Source: Unio delphinus
Taxonomy: Eukaryota > Mollusca > Bivalvia > Unionida > Unionidae
Assembly (NCBI GenBank): GCA_029339505.1
Contig: JAQISU010000094.1
Location: 6,520,001-6,584,000, forward strand
Direction of reading: 5' to 3'
DNA length: 64,000 nucleotides
Shown here piece after piece: positions 40,242 through 53,917 of the stretch; the first letter of the stretch is position 1; every line of letters begins with the position of its first letter. Made by a program: the position numbers and the translations under genes. The notes beneath the pieces are model-generated. The model saw only the letters and a list, made by a program, of their open reading frames with translations, was not told the DNA's origin and did no database searches.

Positions 40242-41889
40242 AGCTTGGAAAATTGTGACAGTATAACAGACAAGTTCACATAGTCATAACTTTAAAATTC
40301 CTTTCAGATTTTCATGACATTTCTAGTCTTTACCAAGAACTATTCAAACCTTTTGTTGAAATTTTGCCATAGGTAAGACTTGATTTGTACATAAATTACT
40401 GTCACAGTGCTAACGAGTAGACAGCTGTTTCTTCTTTGGTGATCCATCAGTTTTTGCATGAGTCTTAAATCGGATTATTGTTGCTGAGAAGAATGATAAT
40501 TTTTATAAGTGATTATCACATTATGTTGTCCATTACAATGTTGAGCAGATTTTTTGTGATGCAGCTGTTTATTTATTTATTTATTTATGTATGTAGGTAT
40601 ATATGCATAATGTAAACCCAGTTGCAAGCAGTGTATAATGACATCAACTGACCCATAATGTTCCAGTAGATCAGGTTCTACCAATTTGTAATATGTTCGT
40701 TTTTGTTAAAGTTATTGTCTTTTTGACATAACCTTGGGTGCAATATATGTGACTGAAGTTTGCAAATGTGACAATTCTTGCAGTTTTTTCTTGGATTGTT
40801 TGAAACTTAGTACATATAAGTCATCAGAAGTAGAGTTGTACCAATTTTTGTTGTTTATATTCAACTGATTGTATAGGGATGGGATGTGGAGGAGTTGAGG
40901 GTACGTTTATTTGATTGGATTGTTTGCTGTTCTTCTATTTAACATTAATTTAACAAAATATTTCCAGAGATTTTTGTCTTAAATCTTTACAATACATTAA
41001 TCATTGCTCAAGTATCAGTTAACATTCCTGGTGAATTGCAAAGTTAAATGGTATAACATAGTAGCAAAAGTATATTCTTTATTCCCAAGCTATACAAATG
41101 TCATGCTTTTGAAAATTGTCTATTAAAATATTAGAAATAATTTACTGAAGATTAATAATATGTGTAATTGTAGAGGTAGGGAGTGAAATTGTATTCCTTA
41201 ATGTTAATCCAGTAAAACAAAATCTTTTGAAAGATCCATGTAACTATCCCTACATAATTCATTCCATCTGTTTATACTTATGGTTTGGTACTGACTGTTA
41301 TCAGGGGGAAATATCCAGTTAGTTGTAAACATTTTTTTCACATTCATATGATGTCAGTTATTGATTTAAATTCATTTAAACATTTTCTTTTGATGAAATA
41401 AAAAGGTCTTGTTAACTTTTGATGTGCAGATATATTTATTGAATGTGATACATGGGGCTGTCAACCCAAAGAAAATGGCATAATGTAATTTTTGGAGATG
41501 ACATGTATTTGAGGTCTAGGCTGTGTAAGACCCTTTTTATACTTGTCTTGATAAAAGTGCTGACTATGTCACACTCAATAGGAACATTACTGTCCTTGTT
41601 ATTATTGTCATTAACTTAGGCAGTTATCATGAGCATTGTTGTTGTCATTAATAATAACTTAGTTGTCATGAGCATTGTTGTCATTAACGACATTAACAGA
41701 AGCAGTCATCATTAGCATTGTTGTTTTTATTAATATTAACTTAGTCATCATCAGCATTGTAAAGGCAGTCATCATAAGTGTTGTTGTTGTCATTAATTAC
41801 TTACTAAGGCAATCCTTTATTAAGCCAGTTATGTTTTTACTTTTGTTGCTTTAACAATTGTAAAAGGTGATTGGTGCATGCATCCTTCT
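40242..41889. other. Intergenic, low content
   Basis: AT-rich. 41590-41800 has loosely repeated GTCATTAA..AACTTAG..GTCATCA.(A/G)AGCATTGTTGTTG words. No gene noticed. Confidence 0.5.
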
Positions 41890-42482
41890 ATAATACAGTA
41901 CAAATAGAATCAGTATTAATACAGTACTAATAGACTTTAAATTAGTACACTCTTTATATAATGATAATACAGTATCAATATAATGATATTTAATACTGTC
42001 CTAATAGAAAGATAATCGATACAGTCCTAATAAAATGGTAATTAATAAAATACCAACTGAAAGGTATTTAAGACAGTGCTGATAGAATGATATTTGATGC
42101 AGTAGTAATAGAATGATAATTGATACAGTACTAGTATAATGATAATTGATATAGTACTAATAGCATGATAATTTATACAGTTGTAATAGAAAGATAATTG
42201 ATACATTGCTAATAGAATGATAATTGATACAGTACTAATAGAATGATAATTGATACAGTACTAATAGCATGATAATTGATACAGTTGTAATAGAAAGATA
42301 ATTAATATAGTACATATAAAATGATAATTGATACAGTCCTAATACCATGATATTTAATAAAATACTAACTGAAAGCTTTTTAAGACAGTACTAATAGAAG
42401 GATAATTAATACAATTCTAATAGATTTCTAATGTAATTGAATTTATAATCATGATTAATATAGTTGAGATTGAATAATAAGT

Positions 42483-42826
42483 AATGCAGTTATCATCATC
42501 ATCATCATCAGTCTCTTGACCTAGTGTGGTCGTCGAACGGCTGTGCTGCTGAACCTCTGACCAGTTCTTTCACTTTTTTTGATCATGTGCCAATGCCTGT
42601 ATCTCCGCAAAACTTTTCCTGGTCCATTTTGTGATGTTGTCAGTCCACTTTTTTTTCTCTGTCTACCTATCCTGCCACCATGGATGCTGACTTGCAGGAC
42701 TTTTGTGGATAGACTGTTGGCTCTAGTGACATGGCCATACCATTTCAGCTTTCTTGTTTTGACAGTGGTGAGGAGGTCTTCATATTGGCCTCTTTTGTGC
42801 CTGATGGTGTTACAGTGCAAAATACA
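42483..42826 (-). pseudogene. LINE reverse-transcriptase C-terminal fragment
   Basis: A minus-strand frame at 42521-42820 reads LLTTVKTRKLKWYGHVTRAN and then GGRIGRQRKK. This K-x-R-K-L-x-W-x-GHV motif and the following G-(R)-R-x-R-G/Q segment lie just after the RT domain in many non-LTR retrotransposons of marine animals. A (GAT)n tail (ATC on plus, 42492-42509) marks the 3' end. 5'-truncated, as usual for LINEs. A single-base frame change near 42650 breaks the C-terminal end. Confidence 0.8.
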
Positions 42827-42907
42827 GTTCTAATATAATATTATTGTATACAGTTCTAATAGAACCAATTAATGTAGTCCAGAGAGACAAAAAATTATTC
42901 CAGTCCT

Positions 42908-43220
42908 AGACTGCTCTGTTGGCCAAGTGGTTAGAGCATTTGCCTTGGAAGAAAGAAGTCGTGGGTTCGAACCTCGGCCTAGTCATACCAGACTTACAAA
43001 AATGGTACTAACAGCTGCCTTTACTTGGCACTCAGTATTAAAAGGTTAGTATTAGGACTAGTTTGTCTGGTGTCAAAATAATGTGGCTGGGTGGGAGATG
43101 ATGTTAGATGTCTGCGGCATCATGCCGCAGTGATAGTTATCACTATAATATGTCACTATGCCGACATCGTAGTGATATGACTGAAAAATAATCAAAGCTA
43201 CATTACAAATCCTGATCTCG

Positions 43221-43264
<44 letters not shown>
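42908..43264 (+). mobile_element. SINE-A copy, full length
   Basis: Head CTCTGTTGGCCAAGTGGTTA with intact A-box spacing, B box GTGGGTTCGAACCTC, the full central block, and a (CA)19 tail at 43225-43264. Best reference copy of the family in this window. Confidence 0.9.
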
Positions 43265-43265
<1 letters not shown>

Positions 43266-43460
43266 TACAGTCCTAATAGGTTTATAATCAATACAGTGAT
43301 TACAGACTCATAGCTATATTCAGATAAAATCCTAATTAATATAGTACTAATAGACTGGAAAATGATACAGAGCTAATTGAATCATAATTAATACAGTGCT
43401 AATTGATTGAAAGATAATACAGTACTATTAGAACTGTAATTTATACAGTACTGTATTTAG

Positions 43461-45529
43461 CTTTGTATAATGTGCATTAGACTTTGAAACAGTATGGACC
43501 CAGATATATGATAACAGTTTATAGCAGGATTTGGTCTACATCATTTTCTAGAAAATTTTAAAATGAACACTTGTAAAATGCTTGGAGTAATTTACTTTTT
43601 TAAAAAGAATATATTTTTACATAGCTGAGAGTCAAAATAATCCAAAATCACTTAAACACTGATGTGCATTTGCCTACACTTAAGGGTCTTTGCATAGAAA
43701 AGTATGTGATAAGTTACCTTGTTGCTAATTGCCCATAAAAAATATTTTTAATCCATATTTAAACATTCTTCAGATTTGTACAAGTTGAAGATTATAAACT
43801 CTTTTTAAATGCACAAAGACGAAAGGATGCTGGTGAGTGAATTGTTCGAGTGTGAGGGTGAATTGTTCAAGTGTGACTCACTGATAGAGATCACCTTGAT
43901 TTTTCACAACCGAAGGTCTGCACAGTCTTTTTATGGCAAGGCATAAATTGCTCATTATCTTTAAAAATTTTATATGCTTTTTGTTGACCTTATCAATTAT
44001 TTTCACAGTACTGCTGTTCTAGTTGTTAACAGTGACAAAATAATTTTTAATTTTATATAGTAAGAGACTCATGTTGCAACCACTTTTTTTTATATGGCCA
44101 GTGTTTACCAAAGATTGCAGGTCAATGATACACCCAGGTAAAAAAAAAAGTGTCATATCAATAGCATCCAAGTGTAAACACCACATCATTTTGGAATGCA
44201 CTGTACAGTAAGCATTGATTTATAAAAGCAGACTTACTAGGCAGAATAAACAGCATTGATCTTAATGTACGAACCTATTAATATGTGACTGTAGATGTGT
44301 TAGAGTTGTTTGCAGTTGGGTACACACACACACACACACTAGCAATTACCATAACTGTAGTAATCATAATATGAAATGGGCCAAGCCATGGACACGTATT
44401 CTAAAACAATTGTGTGTACCAACTTAGCTATCTCTCTACAGTAGAGAAATGCACACGAAAGCAATAATAATATTGTGAAATATCATGGAAATGTTTTGTG
44501 TAGATGTGCATTTTTTGTCTTTCAAAGTCTGTGTTGTTGCAAAACCTTGGAATATTGGCTTTTTCAATGGATTTTCAAATCAAATATATTTTCATAAATT
44601 TTTATTATGATAAATTAATCTTCTCTGTTTTGTTTTGGTTTGATTGTTCTAAATTATGCATTCTCTGCTGAAGTACTCCTTCAGAGTAAATCCTGGGAAA
44701 CCAGAAACGGGAAATCAAACTAAAGCTTTTTAAGATGGACTACTAAGCAGACAGTAGGTTTTACAACAAGAACTTACTTGACAATTGGTATTTTTGGGTT
44801 ACTTAAATGGTGCTTGCAACTTGATCATCGATAGGGAACTGAAACATTTAAGAGTACCACCTTTTGTTTTAACCCACCATTTTTCATAGAGGTAGACATT
44901 ACTATAATATGATGTGAACAAGAATGCAAATGGGCTGCATCTGGTGCAAATGCTAAAACCGTTCATTTGTATGCAAAGAAAAAAAGTGAGGATTTATCAT
45001 ATAAAAATTGCTGTATCTTTTTTTCTGGGGCTGCTGTTCTTGCATGTTGATTATCAAAAGTAAATAGTTGTATTATTGTTGTATATTAGTCATATGTAAT
45101 ATACTAGAAGCTGCAAAGAAAAGCATTGGTATCCTTTTAGTTCTACAATGTATCATTTCATGGTTGTTGTTTGATTGTCTAGCTTAATTCACAGTCGACG
45201 TCATTATGATCATCTTATTGAATAGACCTCATTAATCATCAAATTTTTTTACTGCATACCTATGTTTCTTAAACAGTTTGGCAACATTTGAATTAATATT
45301 TGTAATAAAGTCATTCCTTTTTTGATAAAACTTTATTTTATCAGAGGTGCCAACCATTGTGAATTTCGCAGGATTATGACAGATTTGTAGCAAAACTTCT
45401 GAATTTTGATTTACATTGATGAAAATTCCAGAAAATCGAAATTTTATGGTATATAATTTTTAGTAGGAGTTTTCTTTTCACACAGGTTGGGACAAAAGTG
45501 CTTAAAATAGCTACTATGAAACTCGAACA
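43461..45529. other. Intergenic, nothing recognised
   Basis: AT-rich; a short CA run at 44322-44338. No gene or repeat family recognised. Confidence 0.5.
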
Positions 45530-46368
45530 TTGCTATAACATCATGTAATGTTAGGGTCACTACTGTACCATTATGTAATGTTAGGGTCACTACTATAACA
45601 TTATGTAATATTATGGTCACTACTAAAACATATATAATGTTAGGGTCACTACTATAACATTATGTAATATTATGGTCACTACTAAAACATATATAATGTT
45701 AGGGTCACTACTATAACATTATGTAATGTTATGGTCACTACTATAAAATTATGTAATGTTAGGGTCACTGCTATTATTTTATTGTTAGGGTCACTACTAT
45801 AACAGTATGTAATGCTAGGGTCACTACTATAACATTAATTAATGTTAGGGTCACTAATATAACATTATGTAATGTATGGGTCACAACTAATACATTATTG
45901 TTAGGGTCACTACTATTACATTATTGTTAGGGTCACTACTATTACATTTTTGTTAGGGTCACTACTATTACATTATTGTTAGGGTCACTACTATTACATT
46001 ATTGTTAGGGTCACTACTATTACATTATTGTTAGGGTTACTACTATTACATTATTGTTAGGGTCACTACTATGACATTATTATTAGGGTCACTACTATGA
46101 CATTATTATTAGGGTCACTACTATTACATTATTGTTAGGGTCACTACTATTACATTATTGTTAGGGTCACTGCTATTACATTATTGTTAGGGTCACTACT
46201 ATTACATTATTGTTAGGGTCACTACTATTACATTATTGTTAGGGTCACTACTATTACATTATTGTTAGGGTTACTACTATTACATTATTGTTAGGGTTAC
46301 TACTATTACATTATTGTTAGGGTTACTACTATGACATTATTATTAGGGTCACTGCTGTAACATTACAG
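45530..46368. repeat. Minisatellite, 26-30-bp unit containing TTAGGG
   Basis: The left part has about 30-bp units (ATGTAATGTTAGGGTCACTA CTATAACATT). From 45890 the units are 26 bp (ATTGTTAGGGTCACTACTAT followed by TACATT), about 18 copies. TTAGGG occurs once per unit, not in tandem. Confidence 0.95.
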
Positions 46369-47443
46369 TTAGGATACACAAAGTGATACTGTCATATATA
46401 ACATATTATGCAATATCCAAAGAAGTTGATTAACTGAAGAAAAAACTGCATGATTGTCCCCTTATCAATACAGGACAAGGTTTTGTATGTGTGTACGAAA
46501 CTGCTGACATCATACCAGCTTAAATGTATACATATTGTATGGGAAATACTTATAGCAATGATTCCATAATTATAATGTTAATAATTAGGTGTGTGTAGAG
46601 AACCATGTATTGCTGCATATACATTTACAAGAAAATTGGCAACAGAATAGTGTTAATAAAGTGCATGTTCTCACCAGCCAATCTCAATGTATACATGATG
46701 GTAATTCCATTAAAAATGTGCAAAGAAGCCTACCTTTTAGATTTGGCTAGATTCCATTCAACTCCAGATAATTGATAGTTCCTAATACATTCACACTAAC
46801 ATGTAAAACACTATTCACATTCATGTAGGCTCATGTCCAAATATACTGATTGTTTGTTTGAAAAGATCTTGAACTGAAATTCATAAATTTGGTTCAAGTT
46901 GACCTTATCACATATATTTCAGTGAGCGTAAATCTGCCTCAGTAAATTTGGGAGTAAACCATTCAGTTTTAAGGGTAATGACTGATCTCCAAACAATCCA
47001 TTTTAGTCATTCTCTAAAAGACATGAATGAAAGAAAAATAATCCCTAGATTCATTGAAATTTAATGTTGATAACTTTTGCACCACAGCTGATGATAACAG
47101 TAAAGCCTTACACCCCTACATATTAAATGGTGCTGCTCCAGTAAGCGGTGAATAGACTCAATAGTACATGCCATGCAACTTTGACAAGCAGTCTTTGTAT
47201 ACATGAGGGATTTGAAATTGTTAACTGCATTTCTGACTAGAAAATCAAAAGAAATTTGTTGAATTTTAAGCATATTAGTATAGCAATATGATGGCTTGAA
47301 ACTTAAAGTGTTGAGATTATGTTTATATTTATGGAGTTTACTGAAGTAAGATGAGGCAGGCAGAAGGTAAATTATGTGGCAATGAACAAAACTACTTCAG
47401 ACAGCTTTGGTTTGTGAAACTTGTTTCAACAATGGTATAATAT

Positions 47444-47476
<33 letters not shown>

Positions 47477-47965
47477 TGGTTGATAGAGCAGGCACTTATT
47501 AGATGACTAAGCAAACTATTGGTCATTGTTTATCCCTGATTTAGCATTGATAGTAAATTGGATGCATTGAAGACTTAATGGCTTAATTGTTGATTATCAA
47601 CTTTCTAAGGACCTAATAACAGTCAAAATTAAATAAGAAGCCATCAAAAGATAATTTTTCTTCAAGAATACAATACATGTTTCCAAATGATTAAATTCTT
47701 GATTATTTTGACACTTAAGATTTTTAGTACATCTTTATGTTGGTGAAATTATGATGAAATTTTGAGAGCATTGTAACATCTTTGCTTTATCTTTTCTGTG
47801 TTTGAATTCTTGTTCATAAAATATACTTTCTCAGTGTAAACTACAAAGTGTGCATAGAAACAGTCACATGGACTGATTAGGTGGATACTATTTCTGGCTA
47901 TTGTTTTGACCAAAAATTGTTTTAGGAATGTCAGACTTCTTGAATTAGAGAAATGGATTTGACAT
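46369..47965. other. Intergenic, nothing recognised
   Basis: AT-rich, with a (TG)16 microsatellite at 47441-47474. No gene recognised. Confidence 0.5.
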
Positions 47966-48141
47966 TTACTATCATTAGATCTTGATTGTTACAGACAATG
48001 TACAGGGATGTGTGGGTTTATGGGAAGACATAATTTGCAAAATTGACACTATATTACTATCATTAGATCTTGATTGTTACAGACAATGTACAGGGATGTG
48101 TGGGTTTATGGGAAGACATAATTTGCAAAATTGACACTATA
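47966..48141. repeat. Identical 88-bp tandem duplication
   Basis: Two copies, 47966-48053 and 48054-48141, starting TTACTATCATTAGATCTTGA, with no difference that I can see. An 116-codon frame (48070-48420) begins in the second copy but has no protein-family character. Confidence 0.95.
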
Positions 48142-51100
48142 TTACTGATGAGCATACTTAGGGATTGGCCACTCCCTTTCTTTACGTTCTTCTGCCAGTT
48201 CACACCTCATTTTCATTTTTGGTTTTTTGGAAGATTGTCTTTCAAGATTTTTATATATTTAGACAAGCAACATTTGCTACTTTGTAAATACTTTTGTACA
48301 TTTTTATTATTTATGTTAATTCTGATAAAATGTTTAAGTGATGTCACATTTATTGGCAAATTGAACAATGCACAATGTTATATTTACATACCTCTGAAAT
48401 GTAAAAAAAAGCTGTTTTAATTTTGTTTACTTGTTATAGTTCTGTATTATGTTATGTTTACTGTAAAATTAATGAGACATTAGATTGTACTGCACATGTG
48501 TCTTCTTTATTTTGTACACCTGTTTATCACCATTTTTTCTGTATCTCTTTTTCTTCTTTTGATTTCATTGTGAAACATTAATTTCATATGTCCTTTTTAT
48601 AGTAATAATTCACTACCTAGTTCTCTCCCATTCCATTGAGAGAAAAAAAAAATCCCTGCTTTTCAAGATCAATGACAAATCCCTCTCACAATGGGTGGCA
48701 GTTTTAATTTTGACTAACAAGCCTGGTATTGAAGATCTGTGAATAGCCATCTTAAGTTTTTTTTCTCATTATTTCTAAATTAAAATTCGAAAGGTTAAAT
48801 AAACGTTTGCTGGCCATATTGGTTGATTTTTCTTGTCTGGGCTTGTTGAGCATAATAATTGTTGGTAACCCCTACACCCTACCCCTGCAACAGAATTCCA
48901 GTCTTTGCTTGTTTTGTTCAAGTAATATAATGTCCACTATTATGTAAGCTAGTAATTATTAACTACATTTCATTCTTTGATTTCTTCTTTGCAGTACTAT
49001 TTTCAGAGTGAAATTTCAAATACACAAACACGCACATTGCAACCATTTAAAAATGATTCCTCTGTTATGTTCTGTGAAGGTTAGGCATATACTGCTAAAA
49101 GTCATTTAAACATACTTTCCTATCCCATATAGCTAGGTTTATTATTCAGGCTCTATCATTTTGTAAAAGCTTCATTGACTGGAAAAATAGTTGGTATATG
49201 GCCTCATTACAGCTTGACCCCATTATATAATACCATGTTATAGCAGGATTCCTGATATAACAAGTTACTTTATTGACCTATGACCAAAATCATACCAATG
49301 TACAACAATATGTGTTTGAAAAATAACAAGGTGAACTTTAGTCTTGTATCTTCGTTTCCTTTTCAAACCACCATTATATTAAAAAAGTTTAATAGTGCCT
49401 GTTATACCACTGTTCTGTATATTTCACCATTCTCAATATATCATGGTTTCATATTCCTAATATAAAATGGATGGGTACATGACATGGTTGGTGGTTATGT
49501 ACCCCCAACTACTGCATTATAATAGGGAAGAGCTGTTTGAGTACTTTGGTGCAATTTTAACCATTTTCTTTTCCAAAAGAGTTTTGGCGCATGTTTGACA
49601 TAGTATTTTGCCCTCGTGTCCTGAAATTTGTTTCAGCTCAATAAGATTTGAAGTAATTTATGGACTAAAATCAAATTTGCTGTAAGGCTTAATATTGAAA
49701 AGTTGTTCTGCCATTCCTATTAAAATTGTTCTTTATTTTGGCTCCAGTTTGAGAACAGTTGCTGTGCATATTTAGTTTTAACTGTGGTACTATATTTGGG
49801 TGGCAGTAATTCATGGCATGACTGTTTCCATAGTTTCATTGATATACTTTGCTCTTGATTTAAATTTTTCATTTTATGCTTATGCAATATTGATGCATGG
49901 GTCATGATGTGCTGCCAATGTTTGCTCAATCATGCTTTGTCCCGATGAAATTCATCTGTTCAGTAACTTTTGTATGACTTTATATATTGAAACCAAATTT
50001 GGTATGAGTCTTTATATTAAAAAATATCTAGTTCAAGTTTGGTTTTCATAATTTTCAGAGATGTTGCAGTTATGGCCCCTGTTGTTTAAGTTGGACATTT
50101 CTATTAGCCTGTCACTTTTATTATAAGGACAGGGTCATCAGTATTTTATGGACACTTCATGCTATATTCATGTGATTCATAGTTATATTCAGACATGGTG
50201 AGCCAGATACGGATAAAGTGCATTGACCTTAGTATATGTATTTATTTTAATAAAAAAAATGGTCCAAATGTTTTTTTGTGAATGCATTTAATATGAGATT
50301 GTTACATGGATTGATAAGGAACATTAATTAAGGCTAAGGTGAAAAATATTGTAGCCTTTGGTTTTGCACAAATATTTCCACTAGGCAATGCTCGAGGAGA
50401 AAAACTGTATATGGCTGTAAATACATACTACAGATACATATAATTTATCTTTGTTGGAGTGCTTTTTTTGGTGCCCCACAATCTTCTATGGAAAGGACAT
50501 AAAAATGTTTGTTTACAAGTCTGTATGTGCAGCCATCAAGCCTGTACATTCCCAATTTCATTTCTGCTTTATAACTATGAAGAACTTGATAGATTGAAAT
50601 TAAAGTTGGTATGGGTCTAAATTACCAATACAATTCTTGTTTGACTTTAAAGATTTACCTTAAAACATAAATTCTGTATCTGAACTGTAAATTTTGAGAT
50701 ACTTAAAGATAATAAATTTGGTATTGGACTTGTATTTTATAATTTTATGTCTTTCTCCATCTATGATATCTGACTAAGAACTTTGCCTTACATTTTATGC
50801 CAAGGTGTGCTGATTTATACATATGGTGGGGGCATGTGTCCCGTTTAAAACATTTATTTTTAAGTATTTAACAGATATTCAAAGCATTTAAATATGTCCT
50901 TACCATTAAATTGGTCTTGACATAGATTAAAAATATTTCTTAGAGTTTTTAATTGTGGTATAGAAATTTAAAGTTGGCTGTTACGTGTTCAGATATTGTT
51001 TGTTGGATTGTGTGTACATAACTATTGTAACAGAATCAGTGTTAAAGAATAGCATGTGATTTTTTATTTTATATTACATAACATGTTTGTATCTAGTGTT

Positions 51101-51357
51101 GATTATGTGTTATTTATGTATGTAAAGTGTATTATACATGTATAGGTAAATATATTACATGTTAGCAAGTTGCAGAATGTGTGATAAATATATAAATCAT
51201 AATGCAAGTAAATCATTGATGGTAACAGTTATGCATGTTGCATCACATACATGTGATATCACCAAGATTAAAATTAAAGGAAAAAACACTTTAGCACTGC
51301 CTTCCTTTGTCTTCATAATGCAAATCTGCAATATCTTATGTGTGGAGAAGTAAGATT
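48142..51357. other. Intergenic or distal 3' UTR-like, nothing recognised
   Basis: T-rich sequence with several AATAAA words and no recognised repeat or gene. It could be a distal 3' UTR but the sequence does not decide. Confidence 0.4.
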
Positions 51358-51750
51358 ATTCTATGTATTATTGTTGGCTGAATAAAAAGCCACACATCGG
51401 ATGGCTTCAGCATTAACACATTGATGGGATATTCATTACATACAGATTTGTTGGTAGAATGAAAAGCTACACATGGGATGGCTGCAGAACTAAAGTAACA
51501 CATTGATGGGACATTTATTCCATACATTATTGTTAGCAGAATGAAAAGCTGCACATGAGATGGCTACAGCTACAGCACTGAAAGCATTGATGGGACATTA
51601 TTTCCATACATGTTTTTGGGCAGAATTAAAAGCTACACATTGGATGGCTACTTCACTTAAGTAACTCATTGATAGGACATTCATTCCATGCAGATTTGTT
51701 GGCAGAATTAAAAGCTAGCTGCACATGGGATTACTGCAGCACTGAAGTAT
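51358..51750. repeat. Tandem repeat, unit about 80 bp, 5 copies
   Basis: TTGTTGGC(A)GAAT(G/T)AAAAGCTACACAT, GGGATGGCTGCAG and CATTGATGGGACATTCATTC recur starting near 51368, 51448, 51530, 51612 and 51697. Copies diverge by roughly 10-20 percent. Confidence 0.9.
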
Positions 51751-53087
51751 ATAGACAATCTGCAGTCGGACCAGACTTACAAGGTACCATTATCTGATAG
51801 CATGGTGCTGAGATCACTAGTAGTAATATTGATGACTTTGGTGAAAACACGAAAATAGATAAGTAATTTGTGTTTGATAAATGGTTGTGAATGTAAGCCA
51901 TACAGTGGAGATCCTCTATCTATCATATGGAAGTGAATATTCTGTTAATTATGATTAATAATAATAATAATAATAATAATGAAAAAGTGTTTACAGACAC
52001 CCTCACCAACAATAGTAGCTGACAATACACCATATATATTTGTAAGTAGAATCCAACCACAATCAGCATTAACCATGATCTATCATTGCATAATGTGCTG
52101 GCCGATCCGGTTTATGTTGAATGTTCTACTGATTAGGCCTTACAAACTGCATAGACCCAGATCTGGCACCAATTTATATAATGGCAAAACTGGGTGAGTG
52201 CAGTTTGCAGTTGGACTTAAAATTGAGCATTTACAGTATGGATCGAAGATGTTAAAGAAATTGGAGTCAAGATCCTAGTAAACAAACATGCCAGTATAGT
52301 TGATTCTGGCTGGTCCCCACAGGATTCAAACCAGTTACCCACTGATGAGGAATCCACGCTTATGACTGCTGCCGTTTGTGGGAAAGGTAGATTATTCTAG
52401 TATACTTTTATTAGTGATGCACCACAAATTTAATTTTGGTCCAAAACGTCAAAACGTTTCACTAGCCTAGATGCTATAGAATGAAAGATACAGAAAATTT
52501 AACAAATGGCTGAAAATACAAATGTTGTGTGTGAAAAATAGGTCATAGTTACCTAGTTTATGTTTAGTTGATTTACTCGTATTGTGGTGTAGGCAAAATA
52601 AAGTCATAGACATTGGGGTTATATAGAAAGGAAAACGCCATTGACATACTATTGATGTGACTGAATTGTGTTAAGAATACAGACATTTTGAGGACACACA
52701 AATAATTATCTGAAAATTAATAAAGCACATAAGCTTGAAAAGTGGGTCATAGTGACACTCATTTTAAGATGCATCAAAATACTACATAAATAAATGTTGA
52801 AATTGGGTTCAAATTACTGAAAATATTTTAGTACGTGTGAACCCACTGCCAGGAGTGTTTTTCTCCCTATATGAGGGATGTTTCATGTCCATCCAGTTGC
52901 TCATTGAAACCTCACACATAAACTTAGTTGTTAACAAAATTTGGAATATATTTTACTTAACTTTTTTTCCACACCGTACATCATGTATATTATATTTACG
53001 GTAAAAAATCCTGTATTCATATGACTGTGAACTTCCTTATCCTAGAAGCATAATAATTTAATTCCTAATTCTACAATGCTTAAATTA
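51751..53087. other. Intergenic; ATA microsatellite and repeat remnants
   Basis: (AAT)n at 51956-51980. CATAGACCCAGATCTGGC at about 52152 and GTTTGCAGTTGGACTT at 52204 match words of the repeats at 340-740 and 3946-4113. Nothing else recognised. Confidence 0.5.
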
Positions 53088-53345
53088 ATCCGTCCGACTC
53101 GGATGCGGGAGGTCGTGGGTTCGAACCCCGGCCAATCCATACCAAAGACTTTTCAAGATGGTATTTACAGCTGCCTCAGTCTGCCCTCGGCATTAAGAGG
53201 TTAGTGTTAGAACTGGTCAGCCTGGTGTCAGGATAATGTGACAGGGTAAGACATGCTATATGTCTGCGGTATGATACTCCAGTGCTAGCACTATAAACTG
53301 TCACACTGTAGACATCGTGACCATATGAGTGATTTTTTTTTTTAA
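53088..53345 (+). mobile_element. SINE-A copy, partial head
   Basis: CCGACTCGGATGCGGGAGGT CGTGGGTTCGAACCCC retains an excellent B box; the A box is lost. The central block follows, and the tail is T/A-rich instead of CA. Confidence 0.85.
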
Positions 53346-53917
53346 AGCTATGTTGAATTCTAAATCACAAACACAAACAGAAAGGACTAAAGACATAAAT
53401 AGGTTTCTTGGATTAATCATTACTTAATGTGTCAGATGGCATAACACCAGCCGGTTTGTATTCAGTATTTAAAGTTTGTCAAAATATAAAAGTATGTTAT
53501 CTTCCAATGCTATGCCAAAATCTAAAAAAAAAAAAAAACTATCTCACGAAATTCAAACATTTATGGAAACAGAAAAGTTCATTGGTCGGAATCAAGCTGA
53601 AATAGTGAGTATGCAACTTAACATTCTTGTAAGTGATTCAATGCACAGGCACGAGGTAAATTAAATTTTTCAAGAGAATTGTACTAATATCATCGATGAT
53701 GAGGATTGTCACAAATATAAGTAATAATCTACTTGATACTTATCAGGACACTATGATTCCTAAAGAGTATACAGCCACAGCAGCCTAGTAGGCAACCTAC
53801 TGTCAAAATATTGTCTGCAGTTTTCGTCCACCAGACGAAGAAGCTGAAATTGCTAAGTGAAGACGTATTCATACTCCTCTTTTCTTTTTCCAAGCCAGGA
53901 AAAGAGGCATTGACGAT

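Larger units (their letters stand above)
41890..43460. repeat. Degenerate tandem array, 26-bp unit, split by two insertions
   Basis: Unit TAGAATGATAATTGATACAG followed by TACTAA, clearest at 42100-42300. Array pieces also occur at 42826-42907 and 43262-43460, showing that the LINE fragment and SINE-A copy between them inserted into a once continuous array. Confidence 0.88.

Noticed and set aside
42910..42985. tRNA-like sequence with good A and B boxes
   Set aside because: Head of a SINE-A copy; the downstream family body and CA tail are present.
45530..46368. Interstitial telomere array
   Set aside because: TTAGGG is not in tandem; it occurs once per 26-30-bp unit.
48070..48420. 116-codon frame
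   Set aside because: Starts inside a tandem duplication, hydrophobic by T-richness, no motif and no splice context.
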